Positions 35,501 through 47,315 of a DNA stretch of 64,000 bases are shown piece after piece. Under the pieces are notes generated by a model that had not been told where the DNA came from, did no database searches, and was given only the letters and a program-made list of their open reading frames with translations. Source of the stretch: Heterodera schachtii (taxonomy: Eukaryota; Nematoda; Chromadorea; Rhabditida; Heteroderidae). The DNA lies in contig SIJG01000007.1 of NCBI GenBank assembly GCA_023374025.1, forward strand, positions 663,852-727,851, given 5' to 3'. Numbering within the stretch: the stretch's first letter is position 1; every line of letters starts with the position of its first letter. Both the position numbers and the translations under genes were made by a program.

Positions 35501-38500
35501 GATTGGGGATGGAGGGAGATGCCTAATTTGGAAAAGATTAAACCACCAAATGATGTCCATGATTAATGGAAGGGTAGACAAATTAAATTATTTGCTTCTT
35601 TAAATGAATTAAATGGAGGGGGGGGGGGAGGGATTGAAATGAAAAGTGTGTCTTGAGTATGCCGTGCCGCTTTCTTAAAGCATTTTGAATTTCGTAAAAT
35701 AAAAAATGCATTAGAGAAATTCCAACGAGCTTTGTAGTGGTGCCATTGAGTGCTTTGTCTTTCATTCTTCACAGTGGGTAAAGTTTCCCTCACTTTGTTC
35801 CCGGAACTCAGCAGAAGAATGCCATTGTCTTCTTTTCTTTGACGCCAGCCCTTTCTTAATATGGTAGCACCAAAGAAGTGCCGAAAATCAGTGGACCGGT
35901 GAATTTTAAGAAAAGAAAAAGGGACTGAGAAAATTAGTCAGATAAATCGGGCAGGAATGGACTTTTTGGGAAGGACACATTTTGCCATGTGAATAGCAAT
36001 GCCATTCTTAACTAGCATTCATTCGTTCGTCCGGCTCTCCTCCATTCGTTCGCCCACTTCCCCAGCCCATTTTGGCTGTTGCTGCTGCTATCATTTGGGA
36101 AATGATGCATTCAGCCGTATTAGGGAAAGGAACAAAATCGGCGGATGAACACGCGGGTGGGCCACAGACAACCACCGAACCCCGGCCCATTTGGCAATGT
36201 GTGGGCGTTTTAAATTAAATTAGCCCTCCCCATCAGCTTTAATGCCCCCAACCCTTTGCGCTCTGCTCAATCTGAAAATGGGTCATCAATTACCAGCTTT
36301 TCATTTATTCATATTGTGAAGTGAATGAGAACAATGGGCTCTAATGCTAATGAGCGGATTACGATTTTCAATTAAAATAGAGAGAATAAATCCAAATTAA
36401 TTTTGTCCAAATGAGTGCGGCTTTGGTTATCGTTGGGTAATTTGTTGCAGAAATGCTGCACTAAATGGCACCTTTTGTCCCCCCTTAGTCTTTTTCTGTG
36501 AGTGTTTCTGGTCCGATAGGATGGGCAGCACAACGCCCCCCCCCCCCACCAACGGCCATCCATCCCATCAGGCCGTGAAGAAAGAATAGAGCTGTGGCCT
36601 GCTGCTTGGCTTCCGGATGCTAATTAACTATACACTCACATTCCATTAAAAACTACCGGACGGAAGATGCCCCGTCGCGCCTCGGGTGGAGAAGGGGGGG
36701 GGGGGAGGGACAGAGGGAAAGCCGCCGCCATTGAGCGGCAGCCTGACGGAGCAGGGAACCGGACCACCACATGTGAGCCAGCATTAACCCCGGCGGGGGG
36801 CTGTGCATTTATCGTTCGGAAGTGTGAAGCGCGTTGAGGAGGAGGGTGGGGGTTGAAGATAAGCCTTGGAGACATCCATTTAGAGAATGCCAGCAGAGGG
36901 AGGGATATGTCGAAAATGGGAGAAAGGAGTGGGGGGGGGGTGATGTAACTAAAAGCAGAAGCATCCCATAAAGCCAAGAGAAATATGGGACGGAGGAAGA
37001 AAAACCCTTCATTTAACATCGATCTTAGAAACTGTTCTTTATTTTCTGTTTTGGGTTTTCATCCACCATTTGCATTTTAAAAGGTCATGCGTTTGCCTAA
37101 CTTGACTAAAATTCGCAGACAATTTCTCAAATTTTAAGCGTTCGAATTCAAAGTGTAATTTGAGCTTTACCCCCGCTTTTCTCTTCTTTTTTTTCTGAAA
37201 TGTTTGATGCGGCGATGAAATGTACACCCCTTTAAAAATAGTTCGTGAAGAGATAATAATAATGGCCGAATTCGCATAAAATTCCAAAATCTTATTACCC
37301 GGCCGGATTTAAAATTGGAATTGGAAACAGAAAAGAGCCCCCCATTTTGTAGCTTAACTCCATTTTGTTCTAAATATGAAACGAGCAAAAAAAGAGAGCC
37401 AGCCACAATTTAAAGTCCGCCAAATCTTGCGTGATGTCGCGGGAGGAGAGGGGCAGGGAAAGGGAGGGCGGCTGGAGGGGGGGGGGGGGGGAGAGCGCTC
37501 CGCTTGTTCACGCGCGTTTTAATAATTGCCACGGTCGTGTTGGGCCAACGGCGTTGACGAAGAGGGAAAGCGGAAATTTGACGGGGCGAAAATCTCTAAG
37601 GGCAACAGCGGCGGACTCTTTTTGTAGATCCAATGACTGGAATCGGTCGGTTGAGCGAGTTCCATGTTTTGTTGTTGTATTTTGCGGTATTTGGTCGCAA
37701 TGGGGGAAAAGGAAGAAGCAATGGCATTGAATTGGGCCGCGTGCGGCGCTGGGGAGCGACGAGCGAATTGTGAGCCGAATTCGACCGTCCAATTCGTTTT
37801 TCTGCCTCATTCACCGCCAAATCTTTTGTTTTATATGCCTAGTTGAAGCAATGGCAAATTTCTCACGTCAAAGAAAGGGAATTTTAAAAATGATTAAATG
37901 ATAATTGGCCAAATGGCGTAAAAATAAATGCGCAATTAATTGCCATTTTTGGAAAATTGAAATATATGGTGGGAAAGTGGAACAAAAATAGCTGATCAGC
38001 AAGCAACCAGCGTATATAATTAATTAAATTTGAATTTGTTTTAGCAACTTCCGGTGCAAGTGGTCGACATCAAGTCAATGGGACCGAGAATCGTGGTCAG
38101 CGACAGTCAAGAGTCCATTCACTTCATGCGGTATAAAAAAGCGGTAAGTGATCAAACACCAATCATTCATTCATTGTCATCGGTTTTTACACTCAAAAAC
38201 ACATTCCAACGGAAAGAAGTCAAAGAAATTCACTGCTAACAAATAATAAGGGTAAGAAAAGGAAGGACCAAAAGCAAAGCAGTGGGCGACTTCGCCACTG
38301 TTTCTTCCTGCCGAATCCCTTCACTTCACTTCCCCCTCAAATGCCCTTTTGCCAAGGAATGTGTGGGAGGGAGAGGAACATAATTGGACAAATAATTGCA
38401 CTTGGTTTGGCCTCTGACTGTTTGTTTTGCATGAAAATATTTACTAATCATAAGATGATCCATCGAAAACCGAAAAATGGGAGGGAGGGGAGAAATGGGA

Positions 38501-40715
38501 TAAAGTAATAAGGGCATGGCACTTTTATCGGCTGAATGACTGTAATACCTAAGTGGAGGAAACAATGAGGAAAGAAAGGGAAACGATTGTCAAAAGAAGA
38601 GGATGAAATGCGGAAGTGTCAGAGAACCAATCAACGGCAAAGCGCACATTATTCTGTCGGGAAGAGGGGGAGCGGGTGGGAGAAGCATTGATGAGTCAAT
38701 TTAAATGGACTTTGTAACATTTTTAGGGTTAGAAGACCATTTGCCAGGGGATATGCTTGTTCATAAAAGGCAACACTTTTACGGACTGATCACTGATCAT
38801 TTCATTGATGCCTTTAACTTTTTCACTTTCATTTCACAAAATTGCTGTCTTCTGAGATTGATATTCAAGAGAGAGCGAAGAGCAAAAGTCGGTAAAACAA
38901 TGTGTTATTATTACATTGTTACATCAAAACGAGACTTTGCTGGCTTCCGCTTCTTGTGCCCCCTCCCGATAAAATAGCAATCTTCGGAAATTTCGTTTCA
39001 TATGATTTTGCTTCTTTTTAGTGGAGTGCACTTTCCACTATTGGTTGGTCTGTTTTGGATGAGAGAGACCGCCGTGGGGGGGGGGGGGGGTGGAGGTCAT
39101 TGTTGTTGAAAGAAATTGGTCCGTTCGCTTTAACAATGGCGTGTTTTTCTCGTTACGGATGCACATTGGCCCATTTCATTTGGATGAACTGCTGGCCGTG
39201 CATGGCTTGGCCGCCAGCAAATGAAACGCTTTGCTCTCCCCACTCTGATGGGGCTTGAGGGGGGGGGGGGACAGACGGCGCCGCTGCGCCATACGGAGGA
39301 GTGGCACTTTTATCGACATTTCCCTCTCCTCCTTTTTTTGTTTTGCCTCGTCAACTGGCCAAATGGAATTGTGTTTTGTGGACAGAAAAGGAAAATGATG
39401 CTTTGACGGGCGATGGGTATTAATTCCGAGCAGAGAGAGGGTGGGGATAATGGACCGGACAGTGATGGGATTGACAACAGTTAATTTGGATAATGGGCAT
39501 TTAATGTAATATATGAATACAGAATTACTGGGCATTAAGTGAGTTTGGTTGAAAATCGCAGTGGCTTTCTTTTGGTGTGTTTAACCATATGAAAAACGAA
39601 TTGACTTTTAGGCGGGGGGGGGGGGGGAATCTTATAAATTCATAAATCCTTAAAATAAAAATAAAAAATTCAATTGTTTCCTTACTGTGCGCCTATTTTT
39701 GTGCTTTTCTCTCTGTTTTGTTTTGTCTTTTGAACTTTAAACAAACACAAAGGGGGGGGGAGTTCATTCATTGCCCTCCTCTGTTTGCCTTTGTGCCCCC
39801 CCCCCCCCTCCCTTCCCACGCGCCGCCTTCCATTCATCATTGGCACATTGCTATTTTCAGGAAAACCAGTTGGTTGTGTTCTGTGACGAAACTACGCCAC
39901 GCTACGTCACTTCAGTGTGCCTGTTGGACTTTGACACGGCGGCAATTGCGGACCGATTTGGAAACATTTCCATTGTGGGAAAGCATTAATGACTCAATGA
40001 CCCAGATGATGAATTAATTATCGCTTTTATTTTTGTTTCTATGACTTAAACAATTTTGTCCAGTTACGTCTGCCGAAGAATGTGGTGGAGGACGTTCAGG
40101 AGGACCCGACGGGGATGAGAGCGTTGTGGGACAGGGGGAATATGAATGGCGCCTCTCAAAAAGTGTGTGCCCTTTACAGCAATTATTAATTCATTCATCA
40201 ATTCTTTTCCAGATGGAGTTGATTGCCCAATTTTACGTGGCCGACATGGTCACAAAACTGCAGAAGACCAGCATTGTGCCCGGCTCCGACGATGCCCTCG
40301 TGTACACGACCATCTCCGGCTCCATCGGCATGCTGGTGCCGTTCCTGTCCAGAGATGTAAATGAGTGAACGAACACCAGCAGCAAATGTCTCTAATCATT
40401 CCCATCCTTTTTCTTATTAAAGGAATTCGAATTCTTCCAAACTTTGGAAATGCATCTCCGCGTTGAGCACCCGCCCCTCTGTGGTCGTGACCATCTCTCC
40501 TTCCGATCTTTCTATGCCCCTTGCAAGGTCCGCAACGGTCGTCAAAAACACACATAATCCACCAGGGATTTTAGCTGGTTGTTGATGGCGACCTTTGCGA
40601 GCAGTTCGCCACGTTGGAACCTGCCAAACAGCGCGAAATCGCCGCTTCATTGGGGCATAAGCCGGGCGTTGTTGTCAAGAAATTGGAAGATTTGCGCACG
40701 CGATACGCATTCTGA
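26550..40715 (+). CDS. SF3B3: Splicing factor 3B subunit 3 (SF3B3/SAP130)
   Basis: Starts [14 protein letters not shown] (26550) and ends [12 protein letters not shown] (TGA 40713-40715), the family N- and C-termini. Between are many short-intron exons, e.g. [174 protein letters not shown] and [17 protein letters not shown]. The CPSF_A/DDB1-like beta-propellers continue throughout. SF3B3 is a scaffold of SF3b in U2 snRNP. Two introns are very long for this gene: 31099-38044 (6.9 kb, hosting a GPCR gene) and 38143-39861 (1.7 kb). No frame damage seen. Confidence 0.95.
31347..33855 (-). CDS. Aminergic-type G-protein-coupled receptor nested in an SF3B3 intron
   Basis: First exon 33855-about 32778 holds TM1-TM5. 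TM1 carries [19 protein letters not shown]2 [13 protein letters not shown]3 [16 protein letters not shown] with the amine-binding Asp, then DRYIAI. ECL2 has a Cys (NACRCTP) and TM5 is [22 protein letters not shown] long third loop (32740-31900) is Ser/Asn/Lys-rich. TM6 is [18 protein letters not shown] and TM7 [14 protein letters not shown], followed by NREFRTCF. The last exon ends [16 protein letters not shown] with TAA at 31347. The TM3 Asp and TM5 serines point to a dopamine/octopamine/tyramine-like receptor; the ligand cannot be assigned. TM6 has Gly where such receptors usually have Pro after CWL. The start is uncertain; later in-frame Mets exist. The whole gene lies inside SF3B3 intron 31099-38044 on the other strand. 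Confidence 0.85.
33856..38044. other. Gene-free part of the large SF3B3 intron, rich in G homopolymers
   Basis: Upstream of the nested GPCR and before the next SF3B3 exon (38045). No exon is recognised. G runs of nine or more on the plus strand recur at about 34637, 34789, 34869, 35020, 35616, 36695, 36931 and 37478, with a C run near 34339. Poly-Gly and poly-Pro frames across them are artefacts of these runs. Confidence 0.65.
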
Positions 40716-41405
40716 GTTTGGAAGAAGCCGTTGTGATTTGGTGGCGATTGTTTCATCACATTTTGCACATTTGGAAATTGTTTTTATTAAATTGTGACGT
40801 CCATTTGAAATTTAAATCGACAATTAACCGTTTTTCAAAATTGTTTTTGGGGGACGTCCCAATTGTCCGTCCGTTTCTTCGCCCTTTTCTTCCTTTGTTT
40901 CGTTTTCCTTTCCCTCCGTTTCAATTTCCAATTGGCATATTTATTTTTCTCCTTAACTCAGTTTGGTCTCTTAAACGAATTTAAATATTCGCATCCTTTT
41001 TGTTATTTGTTGTTCAATTACCTAATTGGATAATTAACCAATATACTACATATTTATTTTCAACTGTCACGTGACCGATGGCAATCATTCAATTATTATT
41101 ATATGTAATTGATCACAAAGACTATTTTTACCATATTTTTTTATGAATGTTAGCTGACAATGCGACAAAAAAATCCGAAGGGAAAAAACCCATTTGGGTA
41201 AATGTATTAAAAAGTCATAAACTAAAAGAATGTTCATCTTTCATGAGGAAAAAAGCAATTAATTTTGTTCGGGAATCTGAAAATGATAAGAGACAGAGAG
41301 AGGGGCAGCGAATTTACCAATTAATTAACTGTAAATTCGTTTTGTTCAGTTTAAAGATTATTTGTTAATTTCTATTTATTTATTCCTTTTTATTTTCTGG
41401 TCCAA
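40716..41405. other. Intergenic region between SF3B3 and AHCY
   Basis: About 690 bp of AT-rich DNA, holding the SF3B3 3' UTR and AHCY upstream sequence. No other feature seen. The spacing is large for a classical nematode operon. Confidence 0.5.
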
Positions 41406-43597
41406 ATGTCTTCTAAGCCGGCATACAAAGTTGGTCAGTTTTTGACTCATTTTTTTAAAATTAAAAACCCAATTTTTTTTTCAGCTGACATTTCCTTGGC
41501 CGACTTTGGACGGAGGGAAATTACAATTGGTCAGAGGGCACAAATTCATTTATTAAAATTTAAAATGAAATTTAGCGGAAAATGAAATGCCCGGACTTAT
41601 GGCCATGCGGGCGAGTGTTTCTTTTGCTTATTAATCCATCCATTTTAATTTAATTAGAATTCATTTAGGCAAAGTTCGGCGCGCAAAAGCCATTGAAAGG
41701 TGCGCGGATTGCCGGCTGTTTGCACATGGTATTTCTCCGAGTTGGCCAAACCGTTCATTAATTGCCTTTCTCAGACTGTCCAAACGGCGGTGCTCATCGA
41801 AACGCTGTTGGAACTCGGCGCCGAAGTCGGTTTTTTATATTTTTTTTGTTGGGTTGGCCTTTTTGTGTTTGTTTGTTGTACTGCTCGGAAAACTGTTTCG
41901 ACGATTGACTGCTTCAGGTCCAATGGTCGTCCTGCAACATTTTCTCCACCCAAGGTGAACAATTTGCCCTCCGTCCCCTTCCATTCCCCTCTCAAAAAAG
42001 ACCACGCCGCCGCTGCGATTGCCAAGCGTGGCGTGCCCGTCTACGCGTGGAAGGGCGAGACGGACGAGGAGTACGAGTGGTGCATTGAGCAGGTGCCAGA
42101 AATGGGACACCAAAATGTGAGCTAATCCGAATTCATCCCCAAAACAGACGCTGATTTTCCCGGACGGAAAGCCGCTGAATATGATTTTGGACGACGGAGG
42201 TGAGTCACTTCTGCTGCTTTGGACTTTGGAAAAGCACCCCCTCCCAGGCGACCTGACCAACCTTGTGCACCACCAACACGCCGAACTTCTGCCCGGCATC
42301 ATCGGACTGTCCGAGGAGACCACGACGGGGGTGCACAATTTGGCCAAAATGTTGGCGGCCGGACTGCTCAAAACGGCGGCCATCAACGTGAATGACTCGG
42401 TGACCAAGTCCAAGTTTGACAATATGTACGGAATCCGCGAATCGCTGCCCGACGGAATCAAAAGGGCGACCGATGTGAGTCATTCCCCCCTTTAATTTCG
42501 TATGGTCATTTACAAATTGCCTTTCCCCTCAGGTCATGTTGGCGGGCAAAGTCGCCGTCGTCTGCGGTTACGGCGACGTGGGCAAAGGTTCGGCCGCGGG
42601 GCTGCGCAATTTTGGCGCGCGAGTGATCGTCACAGGTGCGCACTGTCTTTAATCACCGATATGCAAAACGCCAAACGTTTTCAGAAATCGACCCAATCAA
42701 CGCTCTTCAAGCGGCCATGGAGGGTAAGGCAAAACGGCACTCTGGGGGGAGGAGCAAAACATTTGCAAAAATGAAAAATATTGAATTTCTAATAGTTCGG
42801 GGTAGGTACAACCGTTGAGGTTCCATCTGCACTCAATTGACTCTTTTCAGGTTACCAAGTGAGTACGCTGGACGAAGTTGCTGACATTGCCCAACTCGTG
42901 GTCACCACCACCGGCTGCAAAGACATTGTGAGGGGTGAACACATCGAACGGCTGCCGGAGGATGCCATCGTTTGCAATGTGAGGGGTGGTTGGAATGGCA
43001 CTTTTTAGTGCCGTTCATATTTGCGAATTACTCCTAATTGCCACCATTTATTCTTCCATTTCATTGCTATAATTTTTTGAGGTTGGCCATTTCGATTGCG
43101 AAATTAATGTTGCCTATATGAACGAGAACTGCGTGTCCATGGAGCAAGTGAAGCCCCAGGTGGACCGCTATTTGATGCGCAGCGGTCGGCACGTCATTCT
43201 GTTGGCCGAGGGCCGTCTGGTCAATTTGGGCTGTGCCACCGGACACTCGTCCTTCGTCATGTCCGCAAGTTTCACCAACCAAGTGATTGCCCAGCTCGGT
43301 CTGCCCGTTTATTCCCATTTGTTTTTTCATTTGCCGCTTTTCCTCAATTAGAATTGTACACGAAATACGGCACTCCGGACGCTTACAAAACGGGACTGTA
43401 CCTTTTGCCGAAACAGTTGGACGAGGAGGTGGCACGACTGCACCTGGACAAGTTGGGCGCCAAACTGACCAAGTTGAGCAAGGACCAAGCCGAGTGAGGA
43501 GTGATAAGGGGGGCGAATACTGAATGGCATTGCTTTCCTCAGATATTTGGGCATTCCCCAAGAGGGACCATTCAAACCAGGCCATTACCGTTATTGA
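41406..43597 (+). CDS. AHCY: Adenosylhomocysteinase (S-adenosyl-L-homocysteine hydrolase)
   Basis: Starts [21 protein letters not shown]. Exons continue [141 protein letters not shown] (NAD-binding GxGxxG), [39 protein letters not shown] and KPGHYRY (TGA at 43597), the conserved AHCY C-terminus. It hydrolyses S-adenosylhomocysteine to adenosine and homocysteine, relieving inhibition of methyltransferases; it is cytosolic and usually tetrameric. The intron at 41611-41668 begins GCGAGT, a GC-AG intron needed to keep the frame. The enzyme looks complete and active. Confidence 0.95.
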
Positions 43598-43822
43598 AAA
43601 GCAGCGAAGGGAAAGAGAAAAGCCGAAGGAAGAAGACCTTTATATTTCACTTTTTATATAATTTTTGTAATCATTGACCATGTTGACCCTACACTTTTGT
43701 TGCTTGGCCATTGTTGGGTACGTAAATCGGTTTTATTATTATTTCGAATAAATCGTTTGTTTTTCTTTTGTATGTATATTCCATGGCAAAAAATAAATCT
43801 GCGTGATCTATGATATTATAAG

Positions 43823-44228
43823 TAGAGATCGACCTGTACCTGGAACAGGCCATTTTTGGAATTTAGTACAGGTACAGGCTAAATGCGAAAAAACCTGGAT
43901 TTTCCTGTACAAAATTTTAGAATTTATTATTTCAAGTGACCGATGTTTTTTTCAATTTTTCTAAAATGATCAAATATATTTAAAGAGATTATTATTGTAA
44001 ATTAGATATTTTAAGAAGTTCCTAAGCAATTTTTGATTTTTTCAAACCTTTGTTTGATTTTTAAAAGAAGTTCCAAAAAATACAGGTACAGGCCTGGATC
44101 CAGGCCTCGAGGGGCCTGTATTTTTCCTGTACCTGTATTTTCCTGTACTTTTGTACAGGAAATACAGGTACAGGCCAATCGGGAAATACAGGTACAGGTA
44201 CAGGCTTTTTTCAAAATGTAGATCTCTA
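43823..44228. mobile_element. hAT-like non-autonomous element, TAGAGA family (short copy)
   Basis: The ends TAGAGATC (43823-43830) and GATCTCTA (44221-44228) are inverted repeats. They are flanked by the near-identical 8-mers ATTATAAG (43815-43822) and ATTACAAG (44229-44236). The TA(G)NG start and 8-bp duplication are hAT characters. The interior is built of CCTGTACCTGTA-type short repeats in both orientations around palindromes. No transposase. Confidence 0.75.
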
Positions 44229-44632
44229 ATTACAAGACATAAAAGCAGTGAAAATATTTTCATCCTTTTTCTCCATGCCGTTTACCAAGGGTTTTCCAGG
44301 CTCCAATGCTAATTGTCTCTAATCACCAAGCAATAGTACCTGTAAAAAAGAATGTCGCATTTGGTCAAACGGACTCGCTCAGTTGGGCCCCGGCACCCCA
44401 GCGGGTTTTTGGCTATAACTTTTTTAATTGGCAACTAAATCCAACTATCTTGGTATCATTTGATAGCCCTAACTATCCTCTATTAGCCTACAAAAATCTG
44501 AAAAATTTCATTAAGGTCCAAAAAAGTTATGACCAAAAATGATGGAAAATCTGGTTTTTGAAGGTTTTTGGTCATAACTTTTTTGAACCTTAACCAAATT
44601 TTTCAGATTTTTGCATGCTAATAGAGGACAGT

Positions 44633-45107
44633 TAGGGGTAATAGTGCAGTTTGTCCCACCCTTTTTTTCGAAAAAAATTTTTATGTTTTCAAAAGTCATA
44701 AAAACACTTTTCATGGGGTTTTCGGGGTCGCTGATCATGAATTCGGCACCCATTTCAACCAATTCCGAATCCCGGACCCGAATTCGAACAAAAAGTCGAA
44801 AATTCAAATTTTTCGATTTTCTATTTTTAGTCTAAAAATGGTTCAAATTTTTCTTTTTCTGAAGCAATGATGAATTTCAGTTCGTTTTCGTTATTTAAAC
44901 AAAATTTGAACCAAAATGTGAAAATCAAAAATTTGAATTTTAGACTTTTTGTTCGAATTCGGGCCCAGTGACCGAAATTAGTCGAATTGGATGTGATATT
45001 CGTGATCAGCGACCCTGAAAACCCCATAAAAAGTGTTTTTATGACTTTTGAAAACATAAAAAATTTTTTCGAAAAAAAGGGGGGGACAAACTGCACTATT
45101 ACCCCTA
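44633..45107. repeat. 475-bp inverted-repeat (hairpin) element
   Basis: The arms begin TAGGGGTAATAGTGCAGTTTG and end with its complement at 45107. About 110 bp at each end match strongly, including a shared ATGGGGTTTTC(G/A)GGGTCGCTGATCA, and weaker similarity continues inward to about 44880. It lies in a cluster of related repeats (44380-45560) that share CTATAACTTTTTT and TTGGTATCATT(T/C)GA motifs, with a smaller palindrome at 44490-44630. Confidence 0.65.
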
Positions 45108-45910
45108 TTTTTTCGTGCTTAGCTCCTTGAGACGAATCGATTGGTATATCATTTGACCCATTTTTTCACGGGGCGTTCACTATAGTTTATCCAAATTTTT
45201 TATTTACCTTTTGTTATAAAAAATTTTCAAAGAATTTTTTCATTAAAAATTTCTAAGTTTAAAAAATTAAAAAAAACGATATTTGGTCTGTGCCTTCCAT
45301 TCCTTTTTTTCTTCTGAAATTCAATTCCCTCACCCTGCAAATATTTTTTTTTGTTTTTTCCTTAATTTTAAATTTATTAACATTGATAAATTCGGTTTAC
45401 CTCAGTTGGGCCGGCAAGGTTGGGCCCCAGCATGTTTTTCCACTATAACTTTCTATAACTTTTTTCCTTTGTCAACCAAATCCAACATTGTTGGTATCAT
45501 TCGAAAGCTTAATCTGTTTAGAAGGTTGCTAATGAGAAAAGTTATTAGCCACACCGGCGAACAAAGATGAATTTGATCAAACATAAAGACCCTTTGTTTT
45601 TTATTTGAATGGCATTTTGTTTCATTATTTCTTAGAAAATTTTTTTTTTTTTTACCATTCATGCCGTGGTCTCTGTTCAATTACTCAATTTGTAAAACTG
45701 TTCCCCGGACCCAACATTTTCCATTCGCATAAATACATTTAACCATAAATTGGTCTTTCAGCTAAACGGTAATTTTGAGAGTATTTCTATTTGCTTACGC
45801 ATTCGCTCCTTAAATGATTTTAGTGAGTTTCGAGTCATAATAATTTTACAACTAAAAATGGACGTGGATAGGCTCTCCCGGGGAAAAAAGAATAAAAAGA
45901 AGAAATAAAC

Positions 45911-47223
45911 TAGAGACCGGACAAGAGGGTCGGTCGAACGGTTTCGGTTAAAAACCGAAAAAAAACCGAAACCGAAAAAAACCGAAAAACTCAAAAAATT
46001 CTCGGTCGAACGGTTTCGGTTAAAAAACCGAAAAAAACCGAACCGAAAAAAACCGAAGAAAAATTTTCGGTATATCGTTTCGGTTTCGGTTTTTTTTGAA
46101 TTTTTATATTTTTTCCAAAAAAAGCAATAAAACATTTTTATTAACAGAAAAGGCTAAAGATCACCTCTGAACTAAATTGTAAAGCTATTGAAGCTCTATT
46201 GAATGGTGTACTAAAGTTTGGAAAATGATAGAAAAGGCAGTCAAAAAACATGTTTTTTCTCCTTGATTCTAAAAAAACCACAAAGATTAGTTTTAGCGAT
46301 TTGGTGCCCTTTTTGACGTTTTTTTTCCCGAAAAATTCCAAAATTCAAAAAAATCGGAAAAATACACCCCTAAGAAATGATCTAAAAAAATTCAGAGAAT
46401 ATACCTTTATGAATTGAAAAATTTTCGCAAAAATTGTTCGCCAAAATTCATTTTTTCGGGACCCACGCGTTTGGGCGCGGCCGTTTGGGCGCTGGTCTAT
46501 AAACATATTAAGATTTCGAATGTTACCAAAAATGTTGGATTTGGATGACATAGAAAAAAGTTATAGAAAGTTATAGTTGAAAAACATGCTGGCGCCCAAA
46601 CGGCCGCGCCCAAAATTTAGTTTTTTGAATTAGTTTTACGTGTTTTGCTTCCTAAAAATCATTAATAAAAAAAATTGTTGCCTTTTTTCGTGCCTTTTTC
46701 GGGATTTTTGTGCCTTTTTCGTGCCTTTTTCGGGATTTTTGTGCCTTTTTTCAGTGCCATTTTGCGCTTTTTGGTGCCTTAATTGCCAGCTCTAGCCATA
46801 ACTTTAGGGCCGGCGGTGCTGATAAGCGCCGCCGGGAAATTTTTTTGTAATTTTAATGCTATTTGTTAGCAGATTTTGTCTAAAAATACCAAATTTTGAG
46901 ATTTTGGACTAATTTTTTAAGAAAAGATAGCTTTTTGGGGGGTCGGCGGTGCCGATAGGCGCCGCCGGAGGAAAATTTTAAGAATTTTTAATGAATTTTG
47001 TTAAAAAATGGCCAACTGATTTGTTAAAAAAGTCGGTCGATTGTTTCGGTTTTTTAATTATTTCGGTCGAACGGTTTCGGTTAAAAAACCGAAAAAAACC
47101 GAAACCGAAAAAAACCGAAAAACTCAAAAATTTCTCGGTCGGTTTTTTTCGGTTAAAAACCGAAACCGAAAATCGAAAAATACCGAAAAAAACCGAAAAA
47201 AAAACCGACCGGTCCGATCTCTA
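45911..47223. mobile_element. hAT-like non-autonomous element, TAGAGA family (long copy)
   Basis: The ends TAGAGACCGGAC and GTCCGATCTCTA form a TIR. A perfect 8-bp repeat AAATAAAC flanks it (45903-45910 and 47224-47231). Subterminal regions (45930-46110 and 47030-47215) consist of AACCGAAA/TTTCGGTT repeats in inverted orientation. No transposase frame. A smaller palindromic insert lies inside at 46470-46615. Confidence 0.78.
46470..46615. repeat. Nested palindromic element with GC-rich arms
   Basis: GTTTGGGCGCGGCCGTTTGG with following GCGC, and its reverse complement about 100 bp later, form arms of about 24 bp within the larger TAGAGA element. The inside repeats a TATAACTTTCTATAACTTTTTT-like motif also seen at 45440, in opposite orientation. 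Confidence 0.6.
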
Positions 47224-47315
47224 AAATAAACCGTCTGTTTACAGTTACCTACTCGTCAACGACGTCCTCACTTCTTACATTGTCTAAAAAATTGACCCTT
47301 TTCCACCGCAACAAA

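Noticed and set aside
44011..44263. Tyr/Cys-rich repeated peptide frames (TCTCIS, YLYLYF)
   Set aside because: Translation of the CCTGTACCTGTA repeats inside the hAT-like element.
45758..47224. Asn/Arg/Phe-repeat frames (FRFFNRNRS, KPKKTETEK)
   Set aside because: Translation of AACCGAAA arrays inside the long TAGAGA element.
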